This document shows positions 1 through 7,301 of a DNA stretch of 64,000 bases, one piece after another. Position 1 is the stretch's first letter. Each line of letters opens with the position of its first letter. This stretch comes from an uncultured Christensenella sp. (GTDB lineage Bacteria > Bacillota > Clostridia > Christensenellales > Borkfalkiaceae). The position numbers and the translations under genes are program-made. Below the pieces are notes generated by a model. That model worked only from the letters and a program-made list of their open reading frames with translations, did not search any database and was not told the DNA's origin. The DNA is taken from contig CAJKUC010000001.1 in NCBI GenBank assembly GCA_905203015.1, positions 124,001 through 188,000 of the forward strand, written 5' to 3'.

Positions 1-2
1 TC

Positions 3-1766
3 GCAGGTTTGGACTATTGGTTTCGTAATGGACATACGTTTAACGAAGATGATGAGTTTATTATCATAGATGAGCGGCTCTCGAAACGTTTGGGCGGTAA
101 AGTATTCGTTTCTCCGCCGGATTTTCGTACATTTAAGCAAGATATGGCACACGCCGATATGAAAATCCCCGCAGTACGATTTCCACTTTGGCATTATTGC
201 CCGGTTTGCGGCAATATGGAAAAAATAGGTCCGAGTAGTGACAGACGGCGTTGTCCAGGGGATAATAGGAGAAATTCTTCAAAAGGGACATATTGTTCGA
301 ACAATAATGTTAAAGGGAAAAAATTGCCATACATGGTGCCCGAAAGATTTATAGCGATATGTGAGGACGGGCATATAGAAGATTTTCCTATTATGGAATG
401 GGTTCATGCCAAAAGCGGAAAAGAGATAACGGATAGATGCAAATTATACAGAAGCACCGGCGGCAGTTCCGCATCGCTTTCCGGAATCAGGTACACATGC
501 ACTTGCGGCGCATCGGCGAATATGTCGGGCGCATTTTCCCGAGATACAGGGTATGGAAGTGCGTTGGATAAAATCGGTTATAGATGTAGCGGTAATCAGC
601 CGTGGCTGGGAGAAAAAGCCGAAAAGGGCTGCGGAAAATCTTTGTCGGTATTACAAAGAGGCGCATCAAATGTATGGTTTGCGGATATTATCAGTTCGGT
701 ATATATACCGTGGTTGCCGAAATACAAAAATCAAAATACAAAGGATTGCATCAAAAAAGGCGTAAAAAAGTTCGCATCTTCAACCAATGCGGGTGAGATT
801 GATGTGGAATTAATTAAGAAATATGTTTCTATGATGCAAGAAATCGATGATGATATCGATAGTTCCCAAGCTTTAGAGGAAATAATTGCCACACTGCGTA
901 ATGCCAGTGCCGAAAATGCTATTCAAACAGACGACGAATATCGGAAACAGGAATTTGATGTTCTGATAAGTACCGTCGGGAAGCCCGATAATGAATTATA
1001 TGTTAAGAATTATAAAGCATCCGAATATAAAGATTTAAACTTCTTAAAGAGCGTATCACTTGTACATAAGTTAAGGGAGACGAGAGCCTTTACGGGTTTT
1101 AGACGAATTTCTCCCGAAAATGCCGTGGCAAAGATTTCGATAGATGATATTCCATGGCTACCCGCAGTAAAAAACAGCGGAGAGGGAATAATGTTCGAAT
1201 TTGATTATGAAGCATTGGTAAAATGGGCGAAAAATCCCAAAGTGCAAGCACGTGTGCAAATAATAGAAAACAACTTGCGCGGTTGCGGGCAAATTCAACA
1301 AGAAACACTTAATCCGATTTATATTTTGTTGCATACGTTTGCACACTGTTTGATTACCGCACTTTCCAACGAAAGCGGCTATTCCAATGCATCGATTAGA
1401 GAAAAAATTTATTGCAGTAAGTTTGCAACCGATGACATTCCCATAATGGCCGGTATTTTGATTTATACCGCATCCGGAGATTCGGAGGGATCGTTAGGCG
1501 GGTTGGTTCGTCAAGGGATGTCTGGACGTATAGAGAGCGTAATACAAAGAGCTATTCATGACGCGCAATGGTGTGCTGCTGACCCAGTATGTATTCAAAG
1601 CCCGGGACAGGGGCAATATGGATGCAACTTGGCCGCATGTCATAATTGTGCATTGTTACCCGAAACGTCTTGTGAAAATAAAAATATGTTGTTGGATCGT
1701 GGGTTGTTGATAGGGACATTGGATGATAATACAATAGGATATTTCTTCGATTATGAAAAAAATTAA
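3..1766 (+). CDS. drmB: DrmB-like DUF1998 protein of a DISARM system (5' end outside window)
   Basis: The frame is open from the first bases and begins with an internal AGLDYW segment that DrmB proteins carry about 35-40 residues after their start, so the true start lies upstream. Numbering from the TTG at position 9, a CPVC zinc-knuckle half lies at residues 64-67. The C-terminal third is a DUF1998 domain: the LLHTFAHCL segment, the YTASGDSEGSLGGL segment, then cysteine pairs in AADPVC, CNLAACHNC and ETSCEN. In DISARM, DrmB is the DUF1998 partner of the DrmA helicase and blocks incoming phage DNA; that role is family knowledge. The next gene, a cytosine methyltransferase, overlaps it by 14 bp, the arrangement expected of a class 2 DISARM operon. 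drmA, drmC or drmE would have to lie upstream, out of view. Other DUF1998 proteins exist, so the methyltransferase neighbour is an important part of the call. Confidence 0.85.
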   Translation, partial: AGLDYWFRNGHTFNEDDEFIIIDERLSKRLGGKVFVSPPDFRTFKQDMAHADMKIPAVRFPLWHYCPVCGNMEKIGPSSDRRRCPGDNRRNSSKGTYCSNNNVKGKKLPYMVPERFIAICEDGHIEDFPIMEWVHAKSGKEITDRCKLYRSTGGSSASLSGIRYTCTCGASANMSGAFSRDTGYGSALDKIGYRCSGNQPWLGEKAEKGCGKSLSVLQRGASNVWFADIISSVYIPWLPKYKNQNTKDCIKKGVKKFASSTNAGEIDVELIKKYVSMMQEIDDDIDSSQALEEIIATLRNASAENAIQTDDEYRKQEFDVLISTVGKPDNELYVKNYKASEYKDLNFLKSVSLVHKLRETRAFTGFRRISPENAVAKISIDDIPWLPAVKNSGEGIMFEFDYEALVKWAKNPKVQARVQIIENNLRGCGQIQQETLNPIYILLHTFAHCLITALSNESGYSNASIREKIYCSKFATDDIPIMAGILIYTASGDSEGSLGGLVRQGMSGRIESVIQRAIHDAQWCAADPVCIQSPGQGQYGCNLAACHNCALLPETSCENKNMLLDRGLLIGTLDDNTIGYFFDYEKN

Positions 1767-2880
1767 AGCAATTGATTTATTTTCCGGTTGCGGCGGAGTA
1801 TCGATAGGGCTTATGCAAGCCGGTTTTGATGTCGTTTCGGCGGTTGAAATCGATAAAGATGCCGTAACCGCATACGAAAATTATCCGTTACTGAAAAATG
1901 TTAACGTGTTGCAAGAAGACATCTGCAAACTTTCAGGCTCGAAAATTCTGCAAGCAGGAGGAATCAATCCCAACGAGTTGTATTTATTGGCGGGTTGTCC
2001 GCCGTGCCAAAAATTTTCCATGCAAAATAGAATCAATAATTCGGATGAAACTAAAATCGATGAAGTTAAAAAATTGTTAATGCAATATTTGAGAATCATA
2101 GAAGAACTATATCCGCCGTTTATATTGATGGAAAATGTTCCCGGTATTCGATCGTCATTTGGAGGAAGAATATTAAATGAATTCATAGATAGGTTGCAAA
2201 ATAATCGAGGGGATAACAAAAAAAGATACTTTGTCAAAAGTAATGTGGTGAATGCCGCCGATTACGGTGTTCCGCAAGCTCGTAAAAGATTTGTGTTGCA
2301 TGCAATCAGGTATGATTTATATGAAGTTTTGTCGGCAAAAGGGTTAAGCTGGGATTTGCCTCAACGGACACATAGCAAAAACGGACAAGATGGACTTCCC
2401 AAGTGGGTTACAGTGAGAGCCGCATTTGAGGGGCTGCCTGCAATATCTGCGGGACAGCGCTATAGCGACGATAAAATTAAGAACCATGATTGCGCAAATC
2501 TGTCCTCTGTCAATATAAGACGTATGCAAATAATACGAGCAAACGGGGGAACCAGGACATCATTACCGCCAGATTTGGTATTGAATTGTCATAAAGAGTA
2601 TTCCGGTCATACGGATGTGTATGGAATTATGAATCCGGATGAACCGTCCCCTACGATTACCGGTGGATGTTTAAGTTATTCGAAAGGACGTTTTGGACAT
2701 CCGTTTGAAGATAGAGCAATCTCGGCGAGAGAAGCTGCCAGGCTGCAAACATTTCCGGATGATTATATTTTTGGAGAAAGTTTGACTAAGACGGCACTTC
2801 AAATAGGTAACGCAGTGCCTATTAAACTTGTGAAAGCGAGTGCAAAAGAAATTTTATCGATCATTAAAAAACTTCAATAA
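1753..2880 (+). CDS. drmMII: DNA (cytosine-5-)-methyltransferase, DISARM DrmMII type
   Basis: This 375-residue C5-cytosine methyltransferase transfers a methyl group from S-adenosylmethionine to cytosine in DNA. All the canonical motifs are visible: motif I DLFSGCGG at residues 8-15 (cofactor site), motif IV GCPPCQ with catalytic Cys85, motif VI MENVPG, motif VIII QARKRFVL, motif IX REAARLQTFPDDY and motif X GNAVP. The target-recognition region lies between VIII and IX and gives no hint of the sequence methylated. The start ATG lies inside the end of drmB (14-bp overlap), so the two are translationally coupled. In class 2 DISARM such an enzyme marks self DNA (family knowledge). It could instead be an orphan or type II restriction-modification methylase, but no restriction endonuclease gene follows within the window. 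Confidence 0.9.
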   Translation: MKKIKAIDLFSGCGGVSIGLMQAGFDVVSAVEIDKDAVTAYENYPLLKNVNVLQEDICKLSGSKILQAGGINPNELYLLAGCPPCQKFSMQNRINNSDETKIDEVKKLLMQYLRIIEELYPPFILMENVPGIRSSFGGRILNEFIDRLQNNRGDNKKRYFVKSNVVNAADYGVPQARKRFVLHAIRYDLYEVLSAKGLSWDLPQRTHSKNGQDGLPKWVTVRAAFEGLPAISAGQRYSDDKIKNHDCANLSSVNIRRMQIIRANGGTRTSLPPDLVLNCHKEYSGHTDVYGIMNPDEPSPTITGGCLSYSKGRFGHPFEDRAISAREAARLQTFPDDYIFGESLTKTALQIGNAVPIKLVKASAKEILSIIKKLQ

Positions 2881-2900
2881 TTGATAAGCGAGATATTAAA

Positions 2901-3923
2901 ATGCCAGAAACATGCGCGTATAAATTGAATGAATTGAAACAATCTGCGGCGACAAAAGGTATGTTCTTGTATTACTTCTATGATAGAGGTAAGCTTTCGT
3001 CGTGCGAAGTAACGGAGTATCAGTTTGATCGTCTTGTTGAATTGGATACAGAAATGTATAATTCAGACCGTGTCGAGAAAGCGCATAGGGCTACATACGT
3101 TAAGGCGGACGGGAAGTCTTACTATAAAAAGATTGACATGGAGAACGACGACGGTACGTTGCTTGACGAGAAACAGCGTGGGATGCTTGAAGATATTACC
3201 GAGCAAGCGACAGCGGATAAAAGATTGTCGGTACTATCGAAAGAAGATAGAGAGATTTACGAATTATATTATTTGGAAGAATATACGCAAGTCGAAATAG
3301 CGGAAGAAATCGGAAAGACGCAGAGCTATGTAGCAAAGCATCTTGCGAAAATTGAAGATGCGTTGAGCGGCTCATCCGAGAGTGATGAGGCGAAAGCCAA
3401 TGCACAGTGGGAAAAGTTTTTGGATAAGTTCCGCACGGATGATGACGAAGATATTCTTTGGGATATGTTCCGTGTAATCATGCCCGTGGATGACCAAGCG
3501 GAAATGGTAAGTTGGTTTTATAGTTATCGCGAGTATTACAAATTCGGCTTGTCGTACTTGGTTATACGTCCGTTCTCGAAATACAGAGACGATACGATTG
3601 CGGAATTGGAATTCGGCAATAGGCTGAACGAGTTACCGCACCGTAGCCGAGAGGTTTATTACGACATATTCGATGGGCAAATAAATGAATTGCGTTGGCT
3701 GTATCTTGCGTTGTGTGAGGAAGTGGAATACCGCAAAAAGACATTGAAAGAAAAGCCAAAGCAGACAAATTTTGAAAAGATATTCGAAGAAGCGGAAAAG
3801 GCTTGCAGTCGGTTGGATATGACGGCAGAAGAATTTATACATAAGAGATTCTTACCGCAACAATACGCACGGCTGGAAAAGAGATATGCTGACTTCCGCA
3901 GGAAATATAAGAAAAGAATGTAG
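2901..3923 (+). CDS. Sigma-70 region 4-like HTH protein, function unknown
   Basis: A 340-residue acidic, helix-rich protein. Residues about 100-155 read like a sigma-factor region 4 or sigma-like HTH: LSKEDREIYELYYLEEYT followed by QVEIAEEIGKTQSYVAKHLAKIE, i.e. a loop-helix-turn-helix with the usual 'x-x-EIA-x-x-x-G-x-S' spacing. The rest has no motif I recognise and there is no region 2, so it is probably a DNA-binding regulator rather than a functional sigma factor. It starts 20 bp after the methyltransferase stop, with only a weak ribosome site, so it is probably co-transcribed with the defence genes. Just past its stop a second open stretch (to about 4033) continues in another frame for about 36 codons without a normal start, which may be decayed coding sequence. 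Confidence 0.65.
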   Translation: MPETCAYKLNELKQSAATKGMFLYYFYDRGKLSSCEVTEYQFDRLVELDTEMYNSDRVEKAHRATYVKADGKSYYKKIDMENDDGTLLDEKQRGMLEDITEQATADKRLSVLSKEDREIYELYYLEEYTQVEIAEEIGKTQSYVAKHLAKIEDALSGSSESDEAKANAQWEKFLDKFRTDDDEDILWDMFRVIMPVDDQAEMVSWFYSYREYYKFGLSYLVIRPFSKYRDDTIAELEFGNRLNELPHRSREVYYDIFDGQINELRWLYLALCEEVEYRKKTLKEKPKQTNFEKIFEEAEKACSRLDMTAEEFIHKRFLPQQYARLEKRYADFRRKYKKRM

Positions 3924-4066
3924 TCGTAATAGAAGAAGACGATCCACGACCTATAAGAGAGCAGATAATAGATATATTCGGTGAAGGTCCTGTGCCGCAT
4001 TTTAGTAATCCCGAATTCAGAAAGAAAAAATAATTTCAAAAATTTTTTGAAAAACGGAATATTTCA

Positions 4067-4093
4067 GGCGTTTTATTCGCTTGATATATGGAG
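4067..4093 (+). repeat. Direct repeat upstream of KilA-N gene, copy 1
   Basis: These 27 bases recur at 4981-5007 with one mismatch. A further 25 bases on the left side (an A/T run, then a GGAATA block) are also similar between copies. Copy 1 ends just upstream of the ribosome site of the KilA-N gene. Its role is unknown; a shared promoter or protein-binding site is the simplest reading. Confidence 0.7.
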
Positions 4094-4120
4094 CTCAAAA
4101 TAAACCACAAAGGAGACAAT

Positions 4121-4945
4121 ATGGCAAATACAGAATTTAGCGTAAACGGAATAGATGTTCGCTACAAAATAATTAACAAGGATGACTATATATCGTTAAC
4201 CGATTTGGCAAGATATGTAAATCCTGACGAGCCGAAAATCCCCATACAGACTTGGATGAGAAATAAAGACGTCGTATCCTATCTTGGGTTGTGGGAACAG
4301 CTAAACAATCCGCATTTCAAAGGTCACGAATTTACGACCTTTGAAAATAAATCCGGCGCGAATAGTTTTTATTTGTCTCCCGAGAAATGGGTAAAAGAAA
4401 CAAATGCGATAGGCATTATAGTAAAGCGCGGTAACGGCGGCGGCACGTATGCACACAGAGATATTGCGTTCGAGTTTGCGAGTTGGCTCAGTCCCGAATT
4501 CAAACTGTATTTGGTGACGGAGTTTCAACGGCTTAAATCGCAAGAGCAAAAAGCATTGGAATGGTCGGCGAAGCGTGAGCTTGCAAAGGTTAATTACCGC
4601 ATACATACCGATGCTATAAAGGAAAACATTGTTCCTACGCTTACAGAAGAACAGTTGAAGTATGTATATGCCGACGAAGCGGACTTATTGAATGTTGCGT
4701 TGTTCGGCAAAACTGCGGCGCAGTGGCGTAGAGAAAATCCCACGCTTAAAGGAAATATTCGTGATTACGCGACGATAGAACAACTACTTGTGATTGCTAA
4801 TATGGAAAGCTATAACGCAATTCTTATAGAGCAAAACGTATCGCAAAGCGATAGGTTGAAACAACTTAATGTTATGGCTATTTCTCAACTGCGCGTGTTG
4901 CAGCAAAGCAATTCGAGATTGCTTTCGGAAGGAAGAAAAGATTAA
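4121..4945 (+). CDS. KilA-N domain protein
   Basis: A 274-residue protein. The start is set at the ATG 5 bases after a clear AGGAG (4111-4115); an ATG 33 bp further upstream lies inside the direct repeat and has no ribosome site. Residues about 15-135 form a KilA-N domain: 'YISLTDLARYVNP', then 'IQTWMRNKDVVSYLGLWEQ', 'GANSFYLSPEKWVKETNAIGI' and 'GTYAHRDIAFEFASWLSPEFKLYLVTEF', which closely follows the family pattern. KilA-N domains bind nucleic acid and are typical of phages and mobile elements (family knowledge). The C-terminal half is helical with no known motif. It sits alone between two copies of a 27-bp repeat, which suggests a cassette with its own expression signal. Confidence 0.85.
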   Translation: MANTEFSVNGIDVRYKIINKDDYISLTDLARYVNPDEPKIPIQTWMRNKDVVSYLGLWEQLNNPHFKGHEFTTFENKSGANSFYLSPEKWVKETNAIGIIVKRGNGGGTYAHRDIAFEFASWLSPEFKLYLVTEFQRLKSQEQKALEWSAKRELAKVNYRIHTDAIKENIVPTLTEEQLKYVYADEADLLNVALFGKTAAQWRRENPTLKGNIRDYATIEQLLVIANMESYNAILIEQNVSQSDRLKQLNVMAISQLRVLQQSNSRLLSEGRKD

Positions 4946-4980
4946 AAAGAAAAAAATTTTTAGCGAAATGGAATAATTCG

Positions 4981-5007
4981 GGCGTTCTATTCGCTTGATA
5001 TATGGAG
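4981..5007 (+). repeat. Direct repeat downstream of KilA-N gene, copy 2
   Basis: Second copy of the 27-bp sequence at 4067-4093, differing at one base, again ending in TATGGAG. It lies 35 bp after the KilA-N stop codon, so the gene is bracketed by the two copies in direct orientation. Two short inverted repeats follow at about 5014-5037 and 5053-5068 with no gene between them. Confidence 0.7.
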
Positions 5008-5094
5008 ATGGATAATTCCGTGTATTTGCGCGGAATTAAATGCTTCTTAAACATGGCGAATCCGCCATAATTAAAATTCAATAACAACGACAGG

Positions 5095-5121
5095 CTCACG
5101 GTGATTACGCCGTGAGTTTTT
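5095..5121 (+). terminator. Rho-independent terminator before the relaxase leader
   Basis: Arms CTCACGG (5095-5101) and CCGTGAG (5110-5116) form a seven-pair stem, followed by five T residues. An outer CAACGA/TCGTTG pair extends the structure. It would end transcripts coming from the KilA-N side. Confidence 0.7.
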
Positions 5122-5148
5122 CGTTGCAAGTAAAGGAGGTTTTATAGC

Positions 5149-5235
5149 ATTGGATACAAGTTAAAAATCAAGAAAACAAGAAGTAAATATTTTGGGAAAA
5201 CGTACCAAAGTAAGGGCAAGTTTGTAGCAGGATAA
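5149..5235 (+). CDS. Possible 28-residue basic leader peptide with ATT start
   Basis: An excellent ribosome site (AAAGGAGG, 5132-5139) is followed 9 bases later not by ATG but by ATT, opening a 28-codon lysine-rich frame that reads IGYKLKIKKTRSKYFGKTYQ and ends in TAA at 5233. The in-frame stop at 5131 excludes a longer version. Either it is a leader peptide translated from a rare ATT start, or the ribosome site belongs to a gene that has lost its start. It lies directly before the hairpins that precede the relaxase gene. Confidence 0.3.
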   Translation: MGYKLKIKKTRSKYFGKTYQSKGKFVAG

Positions 5236-5236
5236 G

Positions 5237-5298
5237 AAAAATGCAAATTTTGTGGCTATTTGCATTTTTACTTTCCGAAGCGGGAGACCCGCCTTCGG
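5237..5298 (+). promoter_or_regulatory. Paired hairpins in relaxase leader: candidate attenuator or oriT
   Basis: Two stem-loops lie back to back. The first has perfect 12-base arms (5237-5248 and 5258-5269), ends in a T run and resembles an AT-rich terminator. The second is GC-rich: CCGAAGCGGG (5275-5284), loop AGA, CCCGCCTTCGG (5288-5298), with one bulged G. They sit between a possible leader peptide and the relaxase gene. Relaxases usually act at an oriT with inverted repeats close to their own gene, so this may be the transfer origin; a transcription attenuator is the alternative. Confidence 0.5.
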
Positions 5299-5342
5299 AC
5301 TTTCGTCCACACAAGAAAGAACAAAACAGGGAGGTAACAAAC

Positions 5343-6638
5343 ATAAGCAATCAACCGATTATTTTCAACATTACTTATACACCGTGGAAAGTCAAGAGTA
5401 ACGCAACGGCGGAAGAAAGAGCGAAGTTCGAGCGCGAACGCCCGTATTATGAAATGTCGGACAGCGGAAATAATATATACAAGTATATGACTTCGGATAG
5501 GAAACTGAACGGCGAAAACTCAAAGACGGAGACGCGCTCACTCATTAATTATTTCGAGAAGTCCACGGGAGTGTTTAACGGCAACGGAGTTATAACGCAA
5601 GAGCAGTTAAAAGCAATTCAACAGCGCGCCCATGCGCCAAAGAACATCTGGCACGGCTTTATATCTCTGAACAAGGAAATGTCGTACAAGATAGATACGC
5701 CCGAAAAGTGTATGTGGCTAATTAAGCGCACGTTCGGCGAGTTCTTTAAGGATATGGGATTAGACCCAAAGAACATAGACCTAATATGCGCGCTTCATAA
5801 GGACAAGCCGCACCACCTGCATATTCATTTTTGGTTTGCCGAAAAAGAGCCGAAGTGTAAGTACAGAAAGAAGCAAACTGAGTACAGGCACAAGGGAAAG
5901 ATTGAAAAGCGGGTGCTGGATAGAATGCACGTCAGACTTAATATGGATATTATGGAATCACATCCGAAGTTGTATGTATCAAGAGATGAAGCTTTGCGAG
6001 AGTTGAAGAAAATATCCGCACTTAGAGACATTATAACAAAAGACGACATAAAGGAGGCGGTACTCGAATTGGCAAAGACAATTCCGAAAGTTTGCAGTTT
6101 TCATTACGGCAGTAAAGATATGATACCGTACCGAGAGCAAATAAATAGGGTTGTCAATAAGCTTTTGTTGTACGATAAGACCGCTCGTAAAGCCGATTTG
6201 CGTTTTGATGCCGAGCTTCAATCATTACGTCAAAAAGTAAACGGTCTTATTAACGGCAACGGCGAGAATACTAACCACTATAAAATTGATCCGAAAAACA
6301 TAACGCTTATAGACGACATAGAAAATGACTATAAGCGTAGGCAGGGAAATATCTTGTTGAACACGGTAAAGTACATAAAGTCCGAAATCTTTGAAACGAA
6401 AATAAGACACAAGGTAAACGACAAATGGCTTAAACGCAGGCTTGCTATTTCTCACAGAAAGGTAGGAAAGCTTTTTGACGGACTGCTTGCATCGTTTGGC
6501 GGCGAGAGTGAATTATTAGAGCGCGACTTTACAAACCGTTTGCAAGAGATTGAAAAGGAAATAGAACAAGAAAGGGAGGCGCAAGGAAATGTAGAGGAAC
6601 AACTGAAAATCAATTCCAAGTGGACTTGGGGAAAATAA
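5343..6638 (+). CDS. HUH-type relaxase / mobilization protein (MobP/MobL-like)
   Basis: The protein nicks oriT and pilots the strand during conjugative mobilization (family role). The three-histidine metal site is visible in HHLHIHFWF (H158, H160, H162 from the start chosen here), preceded by 'NIWHGFISLNKEMSYKI' and 'GLDPKNIDLICALHKDKP', as in MobP/MobL relaxases. The C-terminal half is basic and helical and ends with a Glu/Lys-rich coiled segment. Start choice is odd: the best ribosome site (CAGGGAGG, 5327-5334) points to an ATA at 5343; the only upstream ATG, at 5241, lies inside a hairpin arm and has no good ribosome site, and its extra 34 residues encode the hairpins rather than a plausible domain. 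No type IV coupling or secretion gene is visible, so the element would be mobilizable rather than self-transmissible. Confidence 0.8.
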   Translation: MSNQPIIFNITYTPWKVKSNATAEERAKFERERPYYEMSDSGNNIYKYMTSDRKLNGENSKTETRSLINYFEKSTGVFNGNGVITQEQLKAIQQRAHAPKNIWHGFISLNKEMSYKIDTPEKCMWLIKRTFGEFFKDMGLDPKNIDLICALHKDKPHHLHIHFWFAEKEPKCKYRKKQTEYRHKGKIEKRVLDRMHVRLNMDIMESHPKLYVSRDEALRELKKISALRDIITKDDIKEAVLELAKTIPKVCSFHYGSKDMIPYREQINRVVNKLLLYDKTARKADLRFDAELQSLRQKVNGLINGNGENTNHYKIDPKNITLIDDIENDYKRRQGNILLNTVKYIKSEIFETKIRHKVNDKWLKRRLAISHRKVGKLFDGLLASFGGESELLERDFTNRLQEIEKEIEQEREAQGNVEEQLKINSKWTWGK

Positions 6639-6681
6639 AGGTAGAGAATAAGCCTAAGTCGTATTAATATTCGTAAAACGC

Positions 6682-6732
6682 TTGACTCTCAAAGCCAAAA
6701 GTGATAAGATATACTAAATCGTATAAATACGA
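6682..6732 (+). promoter_or_regulatory. Promoter and palindromic operator of the RHH-like gene
   Basis: TTGACT at 6682-6687 is followed after 17 bases by TAAGAT (6705-6710), with a TATACT overlapping immediately downstream at 6710-6715. A perfect palindrome TCGTAT-AA-ATACGA lies at 6719-6732, near the expected transcription start, and a related TCGTATTAATATTCGTA lies upstream of the -35 at 6659-6675. Sites on both sides of the promoter fit autorepression by the small DNA-binding protein that follows. Confidence 0.6.
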
Positions 6733-6758
6733 CACATATATTTCACGGAGGTTAGGTT

Positions 6759-7037
6759 ATGGAAAAGAAAGGCAGAGCGATTAAAGACAAGCGTTACGAG
6801 GATAAGCACAAGGAAGAAAGAAAAGCCAAATGTATGGTTTGGGGAACGAGCATACCGAGAGAGAAAGCCGAGAAAATAAACGAATTTTTGAAAAGATACG
6901 GCTATACAAAGGTAGAGCTAATACAAGCGGGATATGAGGAATTATTAGCCCGACACGACACCGACTTTGCAAAGCTCAAAGACGGTTACGACGATTTTTT
7001 CGGTTTTGAGGAAATCGATAAAAAGAAAACTGAATAA
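6759..7037 (+). CDS. Small ribbon-helix-helix-like protein, likely mobilization accessory/regulator
   Basis: A 92-residue protein with a highly basic first 25 residues, then 'VWGTSIPREKAEKINEFLKR' and 'GYTKVELIQAGYEELLARHD'. The strand followed by two helices resembles a ribbon-helix-helix fold, as used by relaxase accessory proteins and plasmid copy regulators. The ribosome site GGAGG (6747-6751) lies 7 bases before the ATG. It follows the relaxase gene by 120 bp, but has its own promoter with flanking TCGTAT palindromes, suggesting self-regulation. Assignment to RHH is by pattern only. Confidence 0.6.
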   Translation: MEKKGRAIKDKRYEDKHKEERKAKCMVWGTSIPREKAEKINEFLKRYGYTKVELIQAGYEELLARHDTDFAKLKDGYDDFFGFEEIDKKKTE

Positions 7038-7071
7038 CTATTAAATCTTTTCGCAAAAGGAGGAAAACGCG

Positions 7072-7116
7072 ATGGAAAGAGAACATAGTATTCAAAGCTA
7101 TAAGGACGCGGATTAA
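7072..7116 (+). pseudogene. 14-codon ORF behind a strong ribosome site, probable gene remnant
   Basis: A near-perfect ribosome site (AAAAGGAGG, 7055-7063) lies 8 bases before an ATG, but the frame MEREHSIQSYKDAD stops after 14 codons. No continuation in another frame is obvious. It is either a leader peptide or the start of a gene truncated by decay. Confidence 0.25.
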
Positions 7117-7145
7117 TTCCGTAATGTAAGTCCGAATAAGGATAC

Positions 7146-7301
7146 TTGAACAAAAATTTAATTATTGATTATCAGAATAAAGAAAAAGGAAACTTTAACG
7201 CGTTTATCGATATGATGGCGCAGCTGATTAAAAAATACGGGAATGCGGTATTGAACGATACCAAAGCCAAAACGGAGAAGAATAATGAATCGAGAAGGTA
7301 A
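7146..7301 (+). CDS. Small ORF overlapping the recombinase start
   Basis: A 51-codon frame starting with TTG after AAGGA (7137-7141), encoding 'NKNLIIDYQNKEKGNFNAF' and 'IDMMAQLIKKYGNAVLNDTK'. It overlaps the first 17 bases of the recombinase gene, so translation would be coupled. Short proteins of unknown function often precede large serine recombinase genes in clostridial elements. I do not recognise this one. Confidence 0.4.
   Translation: MNKNLIIDYQNKEKGNFNAFIDMMAQLIKKYGNAVLNDTKAKTEKNNESRR

Noticed and set aside
1753..2880. Type II restriction-modification system
   Set aside because: No restriction endonuclease is visible downstream and the methyltransferase overlaps a DrmB-like gene, which fits DISARM better.
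3920..4033. Programmed frameshift extending the sigma-like protein
   Set aside because: The downstream frame is open for about 36 codons but there is no convincing slippery sequence at the junction; ordinary decay is more likely.
5241..5342. ATG at 5241 as the relaxase start
   Set aside because: The ATG lies inside a terminator-like hairpin arm, has no good ribosome site, and the added residues encode the hairpins; the strong ribosome site at 5327-5334 points to a later start.
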